A stretch of DNA of 64,000 bases. Origin: Pyrofollis japonicus. Lineage in GTDB: Archaea; Thermoproteota; Thermoprotei_A; Sulfolobales; Pyrodictiaceae. The stretch spans positions 1,851,126 to 1,915,125 of the forward strand of contig NZ_AP028634.1 in assembly GCF_033097485.1 (NCBI RefSeq), read 5' to 3'. The translations under genes and the position numbers were made by a program. Shown piece by piece: positions 41,809 through 51,354 of the stretch; position 1 is the stretch's first letter, and the number at the start of each line of letters is the position of its first letter. Below the pieces are notes generated by a model. The model saw only the letters and a program-made list of their open reading frames with translations, was not told where the DNA came from and searched no databases.

Positions 41809-43044
41809 TTATTCTCGCGTCTGTCTCTGCACAGCTATCTCTAGAACCGTGTCTACAACCTCATTATGTGGAGCATTTGTCTTAAAGCCACGAGGATCGA
41901 AATGTGTACGTGCAGCTTGGAAGCCTTTTCTACGCAGTGCTTCAACAACCTCTACTGGCTTCGGCATGCTGTAATGCAACATACTGCATATCTTGTCAAG
42001 CCTATAGTATGGCTTCTCTATGCTGCACTCATCCAGGAGCATTGTAAGAAGCTTTTCTACCCTTCTCTTCTCAGCAAGCTTGGCGCCTTCAGATTCGCGA
42101 AGCATTAGTTCCACGATTTCACGTTCACATAGAGGCCCCTTGTAGAGAGGCCCAACAATTATAGCAGGTGCGCCGCAATTAGGACATCGTTTACTAATCT
42201 CATCGACGTAGCCCGTATAGTTGCAAATCGGGCAATATACGCCATAGCTAAGCCTTTCCAGGGATTCATCGGCTCTTCTTGCACCCTTTTGGAGCTCGGC
42301 GAAAACCCTCACATAGTAGTCCGTATAATAAGCTAGCAGTATACGTGCACCATACTCGTGAGCAGCAGCCCTTCTAATTATATAGCCAGCAAGTATTCTA
42401 ACAGCTTGCTCCTTTTCCCAGGCAGTCCTACCGGGAACAACGTCATACTTTCTGCGCAAAGCCCTAGGATGAGTGCCCGACAAAGGAGCGGTATCTGTCG
42501 CGGTTGCTGCTATAACTCCGCGCGTGCCTAAGGACTCTATAGCAATGTCTAGAAAGGGCAGAGGCGAGCCAAAGGGATCAATATCTACTAAGACTGGTCT
42601 AGTGCCCCGCCTCGCGAGTTTCGCCATAAACTCGTTAGCATCGCTCAAGAAGAACCATACTCGTTCGCTGGCATCGTTCATCATAGCGTTTAACGATGCT
42701 AACCTCACAGCCGCAGGGCTCAGATCAGCAGCATACACAGTAGCATCAGCCTCAACAGCATAGCGTAATGCGCGAACACCGCTGCCAGCAAGCGGCTCAA
42801 AAACTACTACATTCTCTAGCCCCCTTAGCTGCCTATAGGCGCGAAGGAATAGAATCGAGAGGTCACGGTTCAACGCCATTCTTGGATTATAGAAGACCGG
42901 AGCCCAGGCAGGCTCATAGACACCGTCTGGCCTCCGATAGGCATCACGCCTAGGAACAATGACATGGACACTACCCTCCTCTATAACTTCTACTGGGTAA
43001 CCAAGCCTCTCCTCAATAACCTTTAATGTTTCCCTGCCGAGCAT
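41809..43044 (-). CDS. trm1: tRNA (guanine-26-N2) dimethyltransferase Trm1
   Basis: SAM-dependent enzyme forming N2,N2-dimethylguanosine at tRNA position 26. The 411-aa protein has the methyltransferase motifs VVFEPLAGSGVRALRYA and VLVDIDPFGSPLPFLD, then ATATDTAPLSGTHPRALRRKYD, and a zinc site made of CPICNYTG with CPNCGAP around residues 270-295. The C-terminal helical domain carries the usual Pro/Lys-rich segments. It is divergent from the transporter gene and convergent with the TFE-beta gene. Confidence 0.95.
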   Translation of the reverse strand: MLGRETLKVIEERLGYPVEVIEEGSVHVIVPRRDAYRRPDGVYEPAWAPVFYNPRMALNRDLSILFLRAYRQLRGLENVVVFEPLAGSGVRALRYAVEADATVYAADLSPAAVRLASLNAMMNDASERVWFFLSDANEFMAKLARRGTRPVLVDIDPFGSPLPFLDIAIESLGTRGVIAATATDTAPLSGTHPRALRRKYDVVPGRTAWEKEQAVRILAGYIIRRAAAHEYGARILLAYYTDYYVRVFAELQKGARRADESLERLSYGVYCPICNYTGYVDEISKRCPNCGAPAIIVGPLYKGPLCEREIVELMLRESEGAKLAEKRRVEKLLTMLLDECSIEKPYYRLDKICSMLHYSMPKPVEVVEALRRKGFQAARTHFDPRGFKTNAPHNEVVDTVLEIAVQRQTRE

Positions 43045-43127
43045 TTGTTGACACCTTGCCTAGTCCTAATCCTGCTAAAAAGCTGTGAGCAGCTTTCTCT
43101 GGTTCTTGTACTGCGCATTCGTAGCAC

Positions 43128-44060
43128 TTGCCGGAGAAATCTTATCTCCACATGGGAACCCTGTGCCCGTGGGGCAAAAGAGTATTGCTCGAAAAATACT
43201 ACGCAGTCGCATTTCTCTCCGGCCTACTCTTTGGCATCAGCGATGGCCTTGTAAGGGCGGCTTCAAGGACGCTTAGTCCACATGTAAATCTCCTCATAAG
43301 TCTTCTTGTTGGAACGCCTTTACTCTGGTTAGCTGTGCTAATTCGCGGAGTAGAGTCACTGGCGAGTAGCGCTATTCTAGCCTACGTTATTGCGGGATTA
43401 CTTAACTTTGTTCTGGGACGGCTGCTCTTTTACATGGCTGTAGCAGCCCTCGGTGCCGCTACAGCGACAATTGTAACTAGCCCCGTTACGGCAATCTCTG
43501 CTCTTCTTGCATGGCCCTTCCTAGGCGAAGCTCTGTCAACCCTTCAGCTTATAGGGCTAGTGCTCTTCATGGCCGCAATCTACCTAGCATCTTCAAAGCC
43601 AAGCGGGAATCCTTTCCAGGGACTACATCATACAAAAGGTGTGCTGGCAGGGATTTCTGCGAGCCTCGTCTTTGCCTCATCAACTCTACTAGTAAGGTAT
43701 GCAGCCTATAACGGCGGTGACCCGTTTGAAGGTACAGCTATCTCATACACAGTAGCAATACCCTTTGCAGCAATACTTGTCCATAGACGCCGTGAGTATG
43801 GAAAACTTGCAGGGCTTGGAAAAGAACATGCATACATGATAATGGCAGCAGTATGTGTAGCTCTTGCTCAATTATCACGTTATTATTCATTAACAGGGCT
43901 TAGTGTCGCAAAAGTAGTGGTACTAATAGGGCTATTTCCCCTACATACAGTATTGTTTGTCCATGTTTTAGGGAAAAGGGTTGAAGAAAAACCAACCATT
44001 AGGCATCTCTTGGCAGCGATCTTAGCTACAATAGCGATAACGCTAGTGAATCGTGGATAG
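43128..44060 (+). CDS. EamA/DMT family membrane transporter
   Basis: Integral membrane protein of 310 aa with about ten hydrophobic helices arranged as two EamA repeats of roughly 140 residues. The repeats are marked by AAITIV-like ends (AATATIVTSPVTAISALLAWPFLGE, then GLSVAKVVVLIGLFPLHTVLF). DMT-family members export or import small metabolites such as amino acids, nucleotide sugars or drugs; the substrate here is unknown. Start is TTG 43128 or, equally plausibly, ATG 43152 (MGTLCPWGKRVLLEKYY). Its own transcription unit ends about 60 nt before tRNA-Thr. Confidence 0.85.
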   Translation: MPEKSYLHMGTLCPWGKRVLLEKYYAVAFLSGLLFGISDGLVRAASRTLSPHVNLLISLLVGTPLLWLAVLIRGVESLASSAILAYVIAGLLNFVLGRLLFYMAVAALGAATATIVTSPVTAISALLAWPFLGEALSTLQLIGLVLFMAAIYLASSKPSGNPFQGLHHTKGVLAGISASLVFASSTLLVRYAAYNGGDPFEGTAISYTVAIPFAAILVHRRREYGKLAGLGKEHAYMIMAAVCVALAQLSRYYSLTGLSVAKVVVLIGLFPLHTVLFVHVLGKRVEEKPTIRHLLAAILATIAITLVNRG

Positions 44061-44122
44061 CTTTACAATTTAACCGCAAAAAACTTAACAGCGTTAACTA
44101 ATAGCTATGTTCTCCCACGGAG

Positions 44123-44200
44123 GCCGCCGTAGCTCAGCCTGGTTGGAGCGCCGCCCTGGTAAGGCGGAGGTCCCGGGTTCAAATCCCGGCGGCGGCTCCA
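44123..44200 (+). tRNA. tRNA-Thr (anticodon GGT), CCA encoded
   Basis: Acceptor GCCGCCG pairs with CGGCGGC. The anticodon stem CCGCC/GGCGG carries loop CTGGTAA (anticodon GGT). T-arm CCGGG-TTCAAAT-CCCGG, discriminator T as expected for archaeal threonine tRNA, encoded CCA at 44198-44200. No intron. Confidence 0.97.
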
Positions 44201-44274
44201 AACACGCTACTGCGGGCCTTCAATTCGTCCTCGGCTTCTGTAACTCCTTAGGGCGAAGGCACTATTCTATACTC

Positions 44275-44994
44275 TTATTCGTAATTTCTGATAATGATCT
44301 TGTAATCGCTGGTTATAGTTATTGTTGATCCCGTTTTAACATTACAGAATTTCTCCGGGTAACGTGTTGCAACATAGTGCTTTGCCCTAGAGCCGCTGCA
44401 ATGCGCGGGACAAATGTAGTCGGCCAAGTCAGCTAACTTATCGAGTCTCCAGGTCTCTGGCTCATGGAAACCGCCAATGACCATTAAGATTGGTAAACCA
44501 GTCAAGCTGTATAGCTTTTCTGCAAGAGTATCGACTCCGGGATGACTGCAGCCAACAATAACTACTAATCTGTCGCCGAGACTTATGCCGAGAGCTTGCT
44601 CATAGAAGCTGGTCCATGCTTCGAGAGGCCCTGATGAATAGAAACCTGGAGCTATCTCTCCTGGTTCCCTGACTATCTTCAATGCTAGAGGTAATCCATG
44701 GGCCCAAGATGTTTCACCGGGCGGTGCATAGACCGGCAACCCAGGCTTTGCTTTCGCGACAGCAGAGAAACCGCCATAATGGTCTCCGTGATGATGACTA
44801 AGGAACCCGAAATCCAGGAACGAGAAATCAACACCAAGTCTTTTTGCATTGTAACTAATTACCTCAGGGCTCGTGTCGGCATCAAAGAGAACTCGTCTCC
44901 CATTTGCCTCTATGTATAGGCTCCATCCCCACTCATTAAGAAGCCCAGGAGCACCAACGTTGTCATTTAGAATAATTGCCCTCATGAGAAGCAT
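44275..44994 (-). CDS. Metallo-beta-lactamase-fold protein (dihydropterin-type MBL group)
   Basis: The 239-aa metallohydrolase belongs to the group that includes the RFA-P synthase-like MBL proteins. The metal-binding motif LSHHHGDHYGGF sits near residue 64, preceded by a D-x-x-TSPEVI strand. Other ligands are in VVIVGCSHPGVD, VIGGFHEPETW and ICPAHCSGSRAKHYVA, the usual pattern of this group with a Cys-His-Pro. Substrate unknown; methanopterin-related phosphate chemistry has been proposed for relatives. ATG 44994 has GGTGAGG 6 nt upstream. It faces tRNA-Thr and is monocistronic. Confidence 0.83.
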   Translation of the reverse strand: MLLMRAIILNDNVGAPGLLNEWGWSLYIEANGRRVLFDADTSPEVISYNAKRLGVDFSFLDFGFLSHHHGDHYGGFSAVAKAKPGLPVYAPPGETSWAHGLPLALKIVREPGEIAPGFYSSGPLEAWTSFYEQALGISLGDRLVVIVGCSHPGVDTLAEKLYSLTGLPILMVIGGFHEPETWRLDKLADLADYICPAHCSGSRAKHYVATRYPEKFCNVKTGSTITITSDYKIIIRNYE

Positions 44995-45132
44995 TTAAGG
45001 CCTCACCAAGTAAAAGGTAGGGTAATAGTCTCGTATTATTTTACGTACCTTAAGCGAAAATATAAGGTAGAATCATGTTGGTCTTTGGCTATCAATTAAG
45101 AAGTACTGAAAAAGGGCGAAGCGTACTCGTTG

Positions 45133-45402
45133 TCACCCTAGCTTATCCTCGATCTCCTTGTCAAGAACTACTAAGCTTCCACACTTATCCTTAAGCTGCT
45201 TAACGAAATCTATTCCCTTATCAATGTCTTCAAACACTAGCGTGTATAGGTATCTAGGCGTCCTAGCCTTAACCTTCAATACCTTAATCCTCTTGCGCCC
45301 CTCCTCTGTCTCGACTCGCCGATAGCCTAGCTTGACTCTGCACTCCCTAGCACGTTCAACTACCTTTAGAAATTCGTCCTCGCTCTTTAGCTCAACGGGC
45401 AT
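45133..45402 (-). CDS. rpl38e: Ribosomal protein eL38 (L38e)
   Basis: Small basic large-subunit protein of 89 aa found in Crenarchaeota and eukaryotes. The start MPVELKSEDEFLKVVERARECRVK and the strand segment KVKARTPRYLYTLVFEDI correspond to the family's start and its central R-T-x-R-x-L-Y-T strand. It has an insertion (YRRVETEEGRKRI) after residue 25 and an acidic C-terminal end, so it is about ten residues longer than typical. Assignment is from these two segments. ATG 45402 starts the gene; it sits alone in a region with tRNA-Pro divergent. Confidence 0.8.
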   Translation of the reverse strand: MPVELKSEDEFLKVVERARECRVKLGYRRVETEEGRKRIKVLKVKARTPRYLYTLVFEDIDKGIDFVKQLKDKCGSLVVLDKEIEDKLG

Positions 45403-45532
45403 AGCGTTATCCCCGATGCCTCAGCGTGTACTGGGTGCCTCTAAAAGCGTACTGTCTCCCATGCTTCGATAAAGAAAAATAACCCGAGATAAAAGTACAG
45501 AGTACTTCGATACGGTTGGGAGGAGCTTAGGC

Positions 45533-45641
45533 GGGCCCGTCGTCTAGCTTGGTAGGATGCGGGGTACCCGGCTCCCGCACATGGGGCCGAGCCCGACTCG
45601 GGACCCCGTGGTCCCGGGTTCAAATCCCGGCGGGCCCACCA
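45533..45641 (+). tRNA. tRNA-Pro (anticodon CGG) with noncanonical intron, CCA encoded
   Basis: Acceptor GGGCCCG pairs with CGGGCCC. Removing 32 nt after anticodon-stem nt 31 gives stem CGGGG/CCCCG with loop CTCGGGA, so anticodon CGG at 45599-45601 (proline). T-arm CCGGG-TTCAAAT-CCCGG, discriminator A, encoded CCA at 45639-45641. The D-arm GTCTAGCTTGGTAGGAT is typical of archaeal tRNA-Pro. The intron position is inferred from pairing. Confidence 0.9.
45565..45596 (+). other. tRNA-Pro intron at the stem-loop junction
   Basis: The 32-nt intron lies between positions 31 and 32 instead of the usual 37/38. It contains a 7-bp hairpin, CGGCTCC-cgcacat-GGGGCCG. Ends may slide by one or two bases because of sequence repetition at the junction. 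Confidence 0.7.
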
Positions 45642-45783
45642 CTACTTCTCCCGCATCTTTTGTTCACTAATCAACAGCTCAGCTTTAGAATCAAGGAAAT
45701 AATCATTATATTTGAAAGGTATGATTATATCGCAAAGATAGTAGTTTTGTAGTGGGATACTAACACTAATTAATAGGCGTAGC

Positions 45784-45792
45784 AATTATATG
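45784..45792 (+). promoter_or_regulatory. TATA promoter of citrate synthase
   Basis: AATTATATG centred at 45788 predicts transcription start near 45814. This makes a nearly leaderless mRNA and favours ATG 45821 over GTG 45797. Confidence 0.5.
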
Positions 45793-45820
45793 AAACGTGG
45801 AGAGTTACAGGCTGGTCATA

Positions 45821-47017
45821 ATGTGTGGGCAGAAAACCGAGGCTAAGAAAGAAACAAAGGAAACAAAGGCAGAACCACAGTACATTAGGATACCCAAGGG
45901 CTGTGTAAACGTAATAGTCGATACAACCAAGATATCATATGTTGACCCTAAGGGCCAGATAACAATAATCCGTGGTTACAGAATAGATGATCTAGGCAAG
46001 CATGCGAGCTTCGAAGAAGCTGCTTACCTGGTCCTATTCGGCAGGCTTCCGTGTGAAGACGAGCTCAAAGAGTTTAGTAAGAAACTTAACTCCGAAAGAT
46101 GGCTACCCGTAAAGGTAATAGACGCACTTAAGCAAATCCCTCCCTTCGCCCACCCCATGTTCTATGGCTCCTACGGTCTCCTACTTCTAGGCATGTATGA
46201 CCCTGATGAAGGAGACTTAAGCATTGATAAGCTCTATGATAGAGCAATACGTATCATCGCAAAGCTTCCACTCTTATTTATAAATGGGTGGCACCTCTCA
46301 CGCTATGGCCGCCTAATTGAACCCGATAGATCACTAAACCACGCTAAAGACGTGCTTCGAATGATACGTGGAGGCAACATGCCTACTGATACCGAGGCAA
46401 GGGCCTTTGAATCAAGCCTCGTACTCTATATGGATCACGGCTTCAACGCTTCAACCTTTACTACAAGAGTTATAGCCTCAACGCTTAGCGACATGTATTC
46501 AGCTATAGCAGGAGCAATAGGAGCACTAAAAGGCCCGCTTCACGGAGGGGCGAACCAGAAAGCAATCGAAATGTTGCTAGAAATAGGATCACCTGAAAAC
46601 GTTAGATGGTATGTTGAGGAGAAGCTAAAACGACACGAGAAGATAATGGGATTCGGGCACCGTGTCTATAAGCTTCATGATCCGAGAACTGATGTCTTAA
46701 GAGAATGGCTCGAAAAGCTTGCAGAGACAAGCGGCGAGGCCAAGAAATTCCTCGATATGATAAACGAGCTAGAGAAAACTATGTGGGAGCTAAAGAGGAT
46801 ACCGAGCAACATTGATCTGTACACTGGTGCACTATACTATCTCCTAAAGATACCCAAGGAATTCTATACACCAATATTCGCGATAGGCAGGGTAGTTGGC
46901 TGGACTGCTCACTACATCGAGCAAGTAAGCAATAACAAGATTATCAGGCCAAAGGAGGACTACGACGGACCACGGGGCTTGACTTATAAGCCTCTAGAAG
47001 AAAGATGTAAGAGGTAA
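45821..47017 (+). CDS. gltA: Citrate synthase
   Basis: Condenses acetyl-CoA and oxaloacetate to citrate. The 398-aa archaeal-type enzyme carries the catalytic motifs GGANQKAIEML (with the conserved GPLHGG before it), MGFGHRVYK (catalytic His and substrate Arg) and the later Asp in NIDLYTGALYYLL. After a polar, Lys-rich N-terminus of about 30 residues, the fold begins with CVNVIVDTTKISYVD. ATG 45821 is chosen because the TATA box leaves no room for transcription of GTG 45797. It converges on isocitrate dehydrogenase, with a bidirectional terminator between them. Confidence 0.96.
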   Translation: MCGQKTEAKKETKETKAEPQYIRIPKGCVNVIVDTTKISYVDPKGQITIIRGYRIDDLGKHASFEEAAYLVLFGRLPCEDELKEFSKKLNSERWLPVKVIDALKQIPPFAHPMFYGSYGLLLLGMYDPDEGDLSIDKLYDRAIRIIAKLPLLFINGWHLSRYGRLIEPDRSLNHAKDVLRMIRGGNMPTDTEARAFESSLVLYMDHGFNASTFTTRVIASTLSDMYSAIAGAIGALKGPLHGGANQKAIEMLLEIGSPENVRWYVEEKLKRHEKIMGFGHRVYKLHDPRTDVLREWLEKLAETSGEAKKFLDMINELEKTMWELKRIPSNIDLYTGALYYLLKIPKEFYTPIFAIGRVVGWTAHYIEQVSNNKIIRPKEDYDGPRGLTYKPLEERCKR

Positions 47018-47052
47018 TTTTTCCAAAATATGGAAAAAATTATTTTTCTTCC
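47018..47052. terminator. Bidirectional terminator between citrate synthase and isocitrate dehydrogenase
   Basis: TTTTTCCA (47018-47025) and TGGAAAAA (47031-47038) are inverted around AAATA, and T-runs follow on both strands (ATTTTTCTTCC on plus, TTTTTCC on minus). The 22-nt gap lies between two convergent stop codons, so both genes can terminate here. Confidence 0.65.
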
Positions 47053-48326
47053 TTTATGTAGTTTATTAGGACTTCTGTGTACTCGCTTGTACGTAGCGGT
47101 TTAACACCGGGCATATGCCTTGCTAGGTCCTGCGTAACTTTCTTTTCCTTAATAGCTCTCTTTATCGCGTTGTGTATTAAGTCAGCGGCTTCTTTCCATC
47201 CCAGCACATGTTTTAGAAGCAGTGTACCACTGAGTATCTCTGCTGTTGGATTAGCCAGATCTTTGCCCGCATACTTGGGTGCAGTCCCGTGAACAGGCTC
47301 AGCTACCGAGATGAAATCTCCCGAATTCATGCCGGCAGCCATCCCTATTCCTCCGACAAGGGCATTTGCCTCGTCACTTATGTAGTCTCCATTAACGTTT
47401 GGTGCAACTATTACCTCGTAGTCCCACGGCCGCGTAATTATCTGTTGGAGCATATTGTCAGCTATCCTATCATTCACTAATATTTTTCCTTCGGGGAGTT
47501 TACCCTCGTATTTAGTATAGAGTTCGTCCTCTGTTATAACGTAGTCACGGAACTCTGTAACAGCGACCTCGTAGGCCCATTGCCTAAAGGCGCCTTCCGT
47601 GTACTTCATTATGTTTCCTTTATGCATTATGGTTACTATTTTGTTACCATTCTCTATCGCCCATCTTAGTGCCTTTCTCATTAAGCGCTGGGTAGCAAAT
47701 TTTGAGATAGGCTTTATACCTATTCCAGCGTCTTCTCGAAGAACAATACCGAACTCCTTCTTGAGAAACTCGCGTAGCTTCTTAGCCTCTGGGCTGTCAG
47801 CAGGCCACTCTATCCCCGCGTAAAGGTCCTCGGTGTTTTCACGAAATATGACAAAGTTGTCGTGTTCTGCATAGCAGTGTGGCGCTGGTTGACCGAAATA
47901 ATAGACTGGCCTAATATTAGCGTAAAGATCAAGCGCCTGCCTTATAGCCACGTTTAGGCTTCTATAGCCTCCTCCAACCGGTGTCTCAAGGGGGCCCTTG
48001 AGGGCAACGAGTGCATATCTAATACCGTTTAACGTATCTTGCGGAAGAAGTTCACCGTAGATCTTCATGGCTTTATGACCAGCGTAGAGTTCCCACCAAA
48101 CTATTTTCCTTTTACCGCCATAAGCCTTCTCAACGGCTGCATCGATCACCTTTCGCGCGGCTGTTACTATCTCTGGGCCTATTCCGTCACCCTCAATGTA
48201 GGCAACTATCGGCTTATCGGGGATAACTAGCCTTCCATCTACTATTTTTATTCGTTCTCCTTCCTCTGGTGGCTTGACTTTCTCAAATCGTGGCTCAAAT
48301 TTTTCGATAGAATCGTATTCGCCCAA
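47040..48326 (-). CDS. icd: Isocitrate dehydrogenase, NADP-type
   Basis: Oxidatively decarboxylates isocitrate to 2-oxoglutarate. The 428-aa protein has the phosphate/substrate loop region RSLNVAIRQALDLYANIRPVYYF, with the active Ser and the Arg residues of the isocitrate site. NTEDLYAGIEW, the Mg2+-binding Asp in NDRIADNMLQQII, and the cofactor loop VHGTAPKYAGKDLANPTAEI are also seen; Lys plus a basic residue in that loop favour NADP. The start TTG 48326 has GAGGGAG 8 nt upstream. Together with citrate synthase and aconitase it forms the citrate-to-oxoglutarate arm. Confidence 0.95.
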   Translation of the reverse strand: MGEYDSIEKFEPRFEKVKPPEEGERIKIVDGRLVIPDKPIVAYIEGDGIGPEIVTAARKVIDAAVEKAYGGKRKIVWWELYAGHKAMKIYGELLPQDTLNGIRYALVALKGPLETPVGGGYRSLNVAIRQALDLYANIRPVYYFGQPAPHCYAEHDNFVIFRENTEDLYAGIEWPADSPEAKKLREFLKKEFGIVLREDAGIGIKPISKFATQRLMRKALRWAIENGNKIVTIMHKGNIMKYTEGAFRQWAYEVAVTEFRDYVITEDELYTKYEGKLPEGKILVNDRIADNMLQQIITRPWDYEVIVAPNVNGDYISDEANALVGGIGMAAGMNSGDFISVAEPVHGTAPKYAGKDLANPTAEILSGTLLLKHVLGWKEAADLIHNAIKRAIKEKKVTQDLARHMPGVKPLRTSEYTEVLINYIKEEK

Positions 48327-48500
48327 AAATAATCTCCCTCAATTATTGTCTCGATTCTATTATTTGCATACTGGAAGTTAATAGTATTGTTACCCCGCCT
48401 ACAGTAGAATGATTGTAGCGCTTAGACGAGACTACTTTGATAAACCCCATTAATATTACACCTCTACGTGAAGAGAGCGTTTTAATGAGGTGCTGTTCTT

Positions 48501-51227
48501 TTGTCAAAGAGCGACATTATTGCTAAAGAGATCCTTGAATCGCCTATCGGAAAGGTTGCCGTTTATCGGCTTGATAGACTTGAGGAGGCTGGATTAACGA
48601 AAATATCACGGCTTCCGTATACTATCAGGATTTTGCTTGAGAATGTTGCCCGAAACTATGATGGAAAAACCGTCACAGAGGAGGATGTTAGAACAGTTGC
48701 TTCTTGGCCTCAAGGAGCGGGCGATAAGGTAATTCCCTTTATGCCCTCAAGAGCAATACTTCAAGACTATACTGGTGTACCTGCCGTCGTAGACCTGGCT
48801 GCGATGAGAGACGTGGCTGCAGAGTTTGGCTGCAATCCGAGGATAATTGATACTCACATACCGGCCCACCTCATTATTGATCATAGTATCAGTGTTGATT
48901 ACTTTGGTACTTCATATGCGCTCTATAGGAACATGGAGCTCGAGTTCAAGAGGTATAAGGAACGCTACCGCCTCCTAAAATGGGCTCAGCAGGCTTTCGG
49001 AAACCTCAAGGTAGTACCGCCAGGTAAAGGCATAATCCACCAAGTAAACATTGAGTATCTCGCAAAGGTCGTAATGACGAAGAAGATCAATGGCGAAACA
49101 ATAGCATATCCAGACAGCGTTATAGGAGCCGATTCTCATACTACCATGATAAATGGAATCGGCGTTCTCGGCTGGGGCGCTGGCGGTATAGAAGTTGAAG
49201 CTGTCATGCTGGGACAGCCATACTACATGATACTGCCCGAGGTTATAGGTGTCAAACTAGTAGGCGAGCCACGTGAAGGAGTAACTCCAACAGACATAGT
49301 GCTCGCTATCACCGAGTTCCTACGAAAGAACGTTGAAACCGTAGGCCGCTTTGTAGAATTCTATGGGCCCGGCCTTAAGTACCTGCTCGCATTCGACAGA
49401 GCAACTATAGCGAACATGGCGCCCGAGTACGGCAGCACTACCGGATTCTTCCCAGTAGACGAGGAGACGCTTGCTTTCCTCCGCCTCACAGGACGCGACC
49501 CGGAGCATGTGCGCTTTGTGGAATGGTATACAAGACTTCAACACCTCTTTTACACAGATAATGAACCGGAGCCAGAGTATAGCATCAAGCTAGAGTTCGA
49601 CCTATCAAGCGTTGAGCCCTCCATAGCCGGCCCAGCTCACCCGGACGAGCGGGTAAGTCTAAAAGAGGCCAAGAAACGCTTCAGAGAAGTTCTTGCAAAG
49701 TACTTCGAAGAGGCAAAGAAGAAAGGCCTTAATGTGCCAGAGAAGGGCGTCAAGATAAGCTTTGACGGAGAAGAGTACGAGGTACCACACGGAGCAGTCG
49801 CTATAGCAGCCATAACAAGCTGTACTAACACGTCAAACCCGCACGTAATGATAGGCGCAGGACTTGTCGCGAAAAAAGCCGTCGAAAGAGGACTAACGAG
49901 AAAACCATGGGTGAAGACAAGCCTTTCACCCGGTAGCCGCGTAGTCGTCGAGTACCTGCGCCAGACCGGCCTAAGCCAATACCTTGAGGCACTAGGCTTC
50001 CACGTCGTAGGTTTCGGCTGCATGACATGCATAGGCAATAGCGGCCCACTAATACCCCAAGTGGAGAAGGCCATTCGCGAGCAAGGCCTCTTCGCTACAT
50101 CAGTGCTGAGCGGTAATCGCAACTTCCTTGGAAGAGTCCACCCACTAACACGGGGTAACTACCTAGCGTCCCCAATGCTCGTTGTAGCCTACGCTCTAAA
50201 GGGAACCATAGACTGGGACCCCGAGACAGAGCCCATAGACTATGATCCAAACGGCGAGCCCGTATACTTGAAAGATATATGGCCAAGCACATCAGAGATT
50301 AAGAAAATGATAAGAGAATACGTGAGCCCGGACCTCTACAAGAAAATCTACAAGGACATATACAAGGGCACGGAGCAGTGGGAGAAGCTAGAGGCTCCAA
50401 GTGGCGATCTCTACGCATGGGACCCATCTTCAACATTCATACAGAAACCACCATTCTTCGAAGGCTTCACCCTCGAGCCTCCAAAGCCTAGCGACATAAT
50501 AGGCGCAAGAGTCCTAGTAATGCTTGGCGACAAGGTAACAACGGACCATATTTCACCAGCCGGGCCGATTCCTCCGGACAGCCCTGCTGGCAAATACCTA
50601 ATAGAGCATGGTGTAAAGCCATCCGAATTCGGAACATATGGCGCAAGAAGAGGCAATCACGAAGTCATGATGAGAGGAACATTCGCAAACCCGAGGATAA
50701 AGAACCTGCTAGTAGACCGAGAAGGAGGATACACGATTTACTGGCCCACAGGAGAAATAATGACCGTATATGATGCGGCAATGAGGTATAAAGAGCAAGG
50801 AATACCGCTAATAGTGATAGCCGGCAAGCGCTATGGTGCCGGAAGCAGCCGTGACTGGGCAGCAAAGGGCCCATACCTCTTAGGAGTCAAAGCCGTAATA
50901 GCGGAGAGCTTTGAGCGCATACATCGAAGCAACTTGGTAGGCATGGGGATACTGCCTCTTCAATTCATGCCAGGCCAGAATGCGAAGACGCTCGGCCTAA
51001 GGGGAGACGAGGTCTACGACATTATAGGGATAAGTGAGGGCCTCGAGCCACGCAAGAAGCTAAAAGTAATAGCGCGCAGACCGGATGGAACTAAGATAGA
51101 ATTCGAGGTAGTTGCCCGCCTCGACAACTGGGTAGAAGTAGAGTATTACAAGCATAGCGGTATACTACACTACGTGCTTAGAAATATGATAAAGAAGTGC
51201 CTCGAGCAAAAGAAGCACCAAAAGTAA
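48501..51227 (+). CDS. acn: Aconitate hydratase (AcnA type)
   Basis: Isomerises citrate to isocitrate using a [4Fe-4S] cluster. The 908-aa protein matches the AcnA/IRP branch: DLAAMRDVAAEFG, GADSHTTMINGIGVLGWGAGGIEVEAVMLGQP, cluster Cys in AITSCTNTSNP and VGFGCMTCIGNSGPL, then GKVTTDHISPAG-like GDKVTTDHISPAGP and GAGSSRDWAAKGPYLLGVKAVIAESFERIHRSNL. Start TTG 48501 has GAGGTG 8 nt upstream. Divergent from icd across a 174-nt promoter region. Confidence 0.97.
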   Translation: MSKSDIIAKEILESPIGKVAVYRLDRLEEAGLTKISRLPYTIRILLENVARNYDGKTVTEEDVRTVASWPQGAGDKVIPFMPSRAILQDYTGVPAVVDLAAMRDVAAEFGCNPRIIDTHIPAHLIIDHSISVDYFGTSYALYRNMELEFKRYKERYRLLKWAQQAFGNLKVVPPGKGIIHQVNIEYLAKVVMTKKINGETIAYPDSVIGADSHTTMINGIGVLGWGAGGIEVEAVMLGQPYYMILPEVIGVKLVGEPREGVTPTDIVLAITEFLRKNVETVGRFVEFYGPGLKYLLAFDRATIANMAPEYGSTTGFFPVDEETLAFLRLTGRDPEHVRFVEWYTRLQHLFYTDNEPEPEYSIKLEFDLSSVEPSIAGPAHPDERVSLKEAKKRFREVLAKYFEEAKKKGLNVPEKGVKISFDGEEYEVPHGAVAIAAITSCTNTSNPHVMIGAGLVAKKAVERGLTRKPWVKTSLSPGSRVVVEYLRQTGLSQYLEALGFHVVGFGCMTCIGNSGPLIPQVEKAIREQGLFATSVLSGNRNFLGRVHPLTRGNYLASPMLVVAYALKGTIDWDPETEPIDYDPNGEPVYLKDIWPSTSEIKKMIREYVSPDLYKKIYKDIYKGTEQWEKLEAPSGDLYAWDPSSTFIQKPPFFEGFTLEPPKPSDIIGARVLVMLGDKVTTDHISPAGPIPPDSPAGKYLIEHGVKPSEFGTYGARRGNHEVMMRGTFANPRIKNLLVDREGGYTIYWPTGEIMTVYDAAMRYKEQGIPLIVIAGKRYGAGSSRDWAAKGPYLLGVKAVIAESFERIHRSNLVGMGILPLQFMPGQNAKTLGLRGDEVYDIIGISEGLEPRKKLKVIARRPDGTKIEFEVVARLDNWVEVEYYKHSGILHYVLRNMIKKCLEQKKHQK

Positions 51228-51354
51228 GCCTTTTTATTAGGAACACTTTGTTCTTAGTTCCTCCCTTCATATTATTTATGTTGCAAAATAGTAGCGTTGT
51301 ACACAACGTAACCAATACTAGGTAACATGCTTGTGAACATAAACGGGGACACTT

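Noticed and set aside
48501-51227. Possible iron-responsive (IRP) function of aconitase
   Set aside because: The protein matches the AcnA/IRP branch, but no stem-loop resembling an iron-responsive element was seen in nearby leaders.
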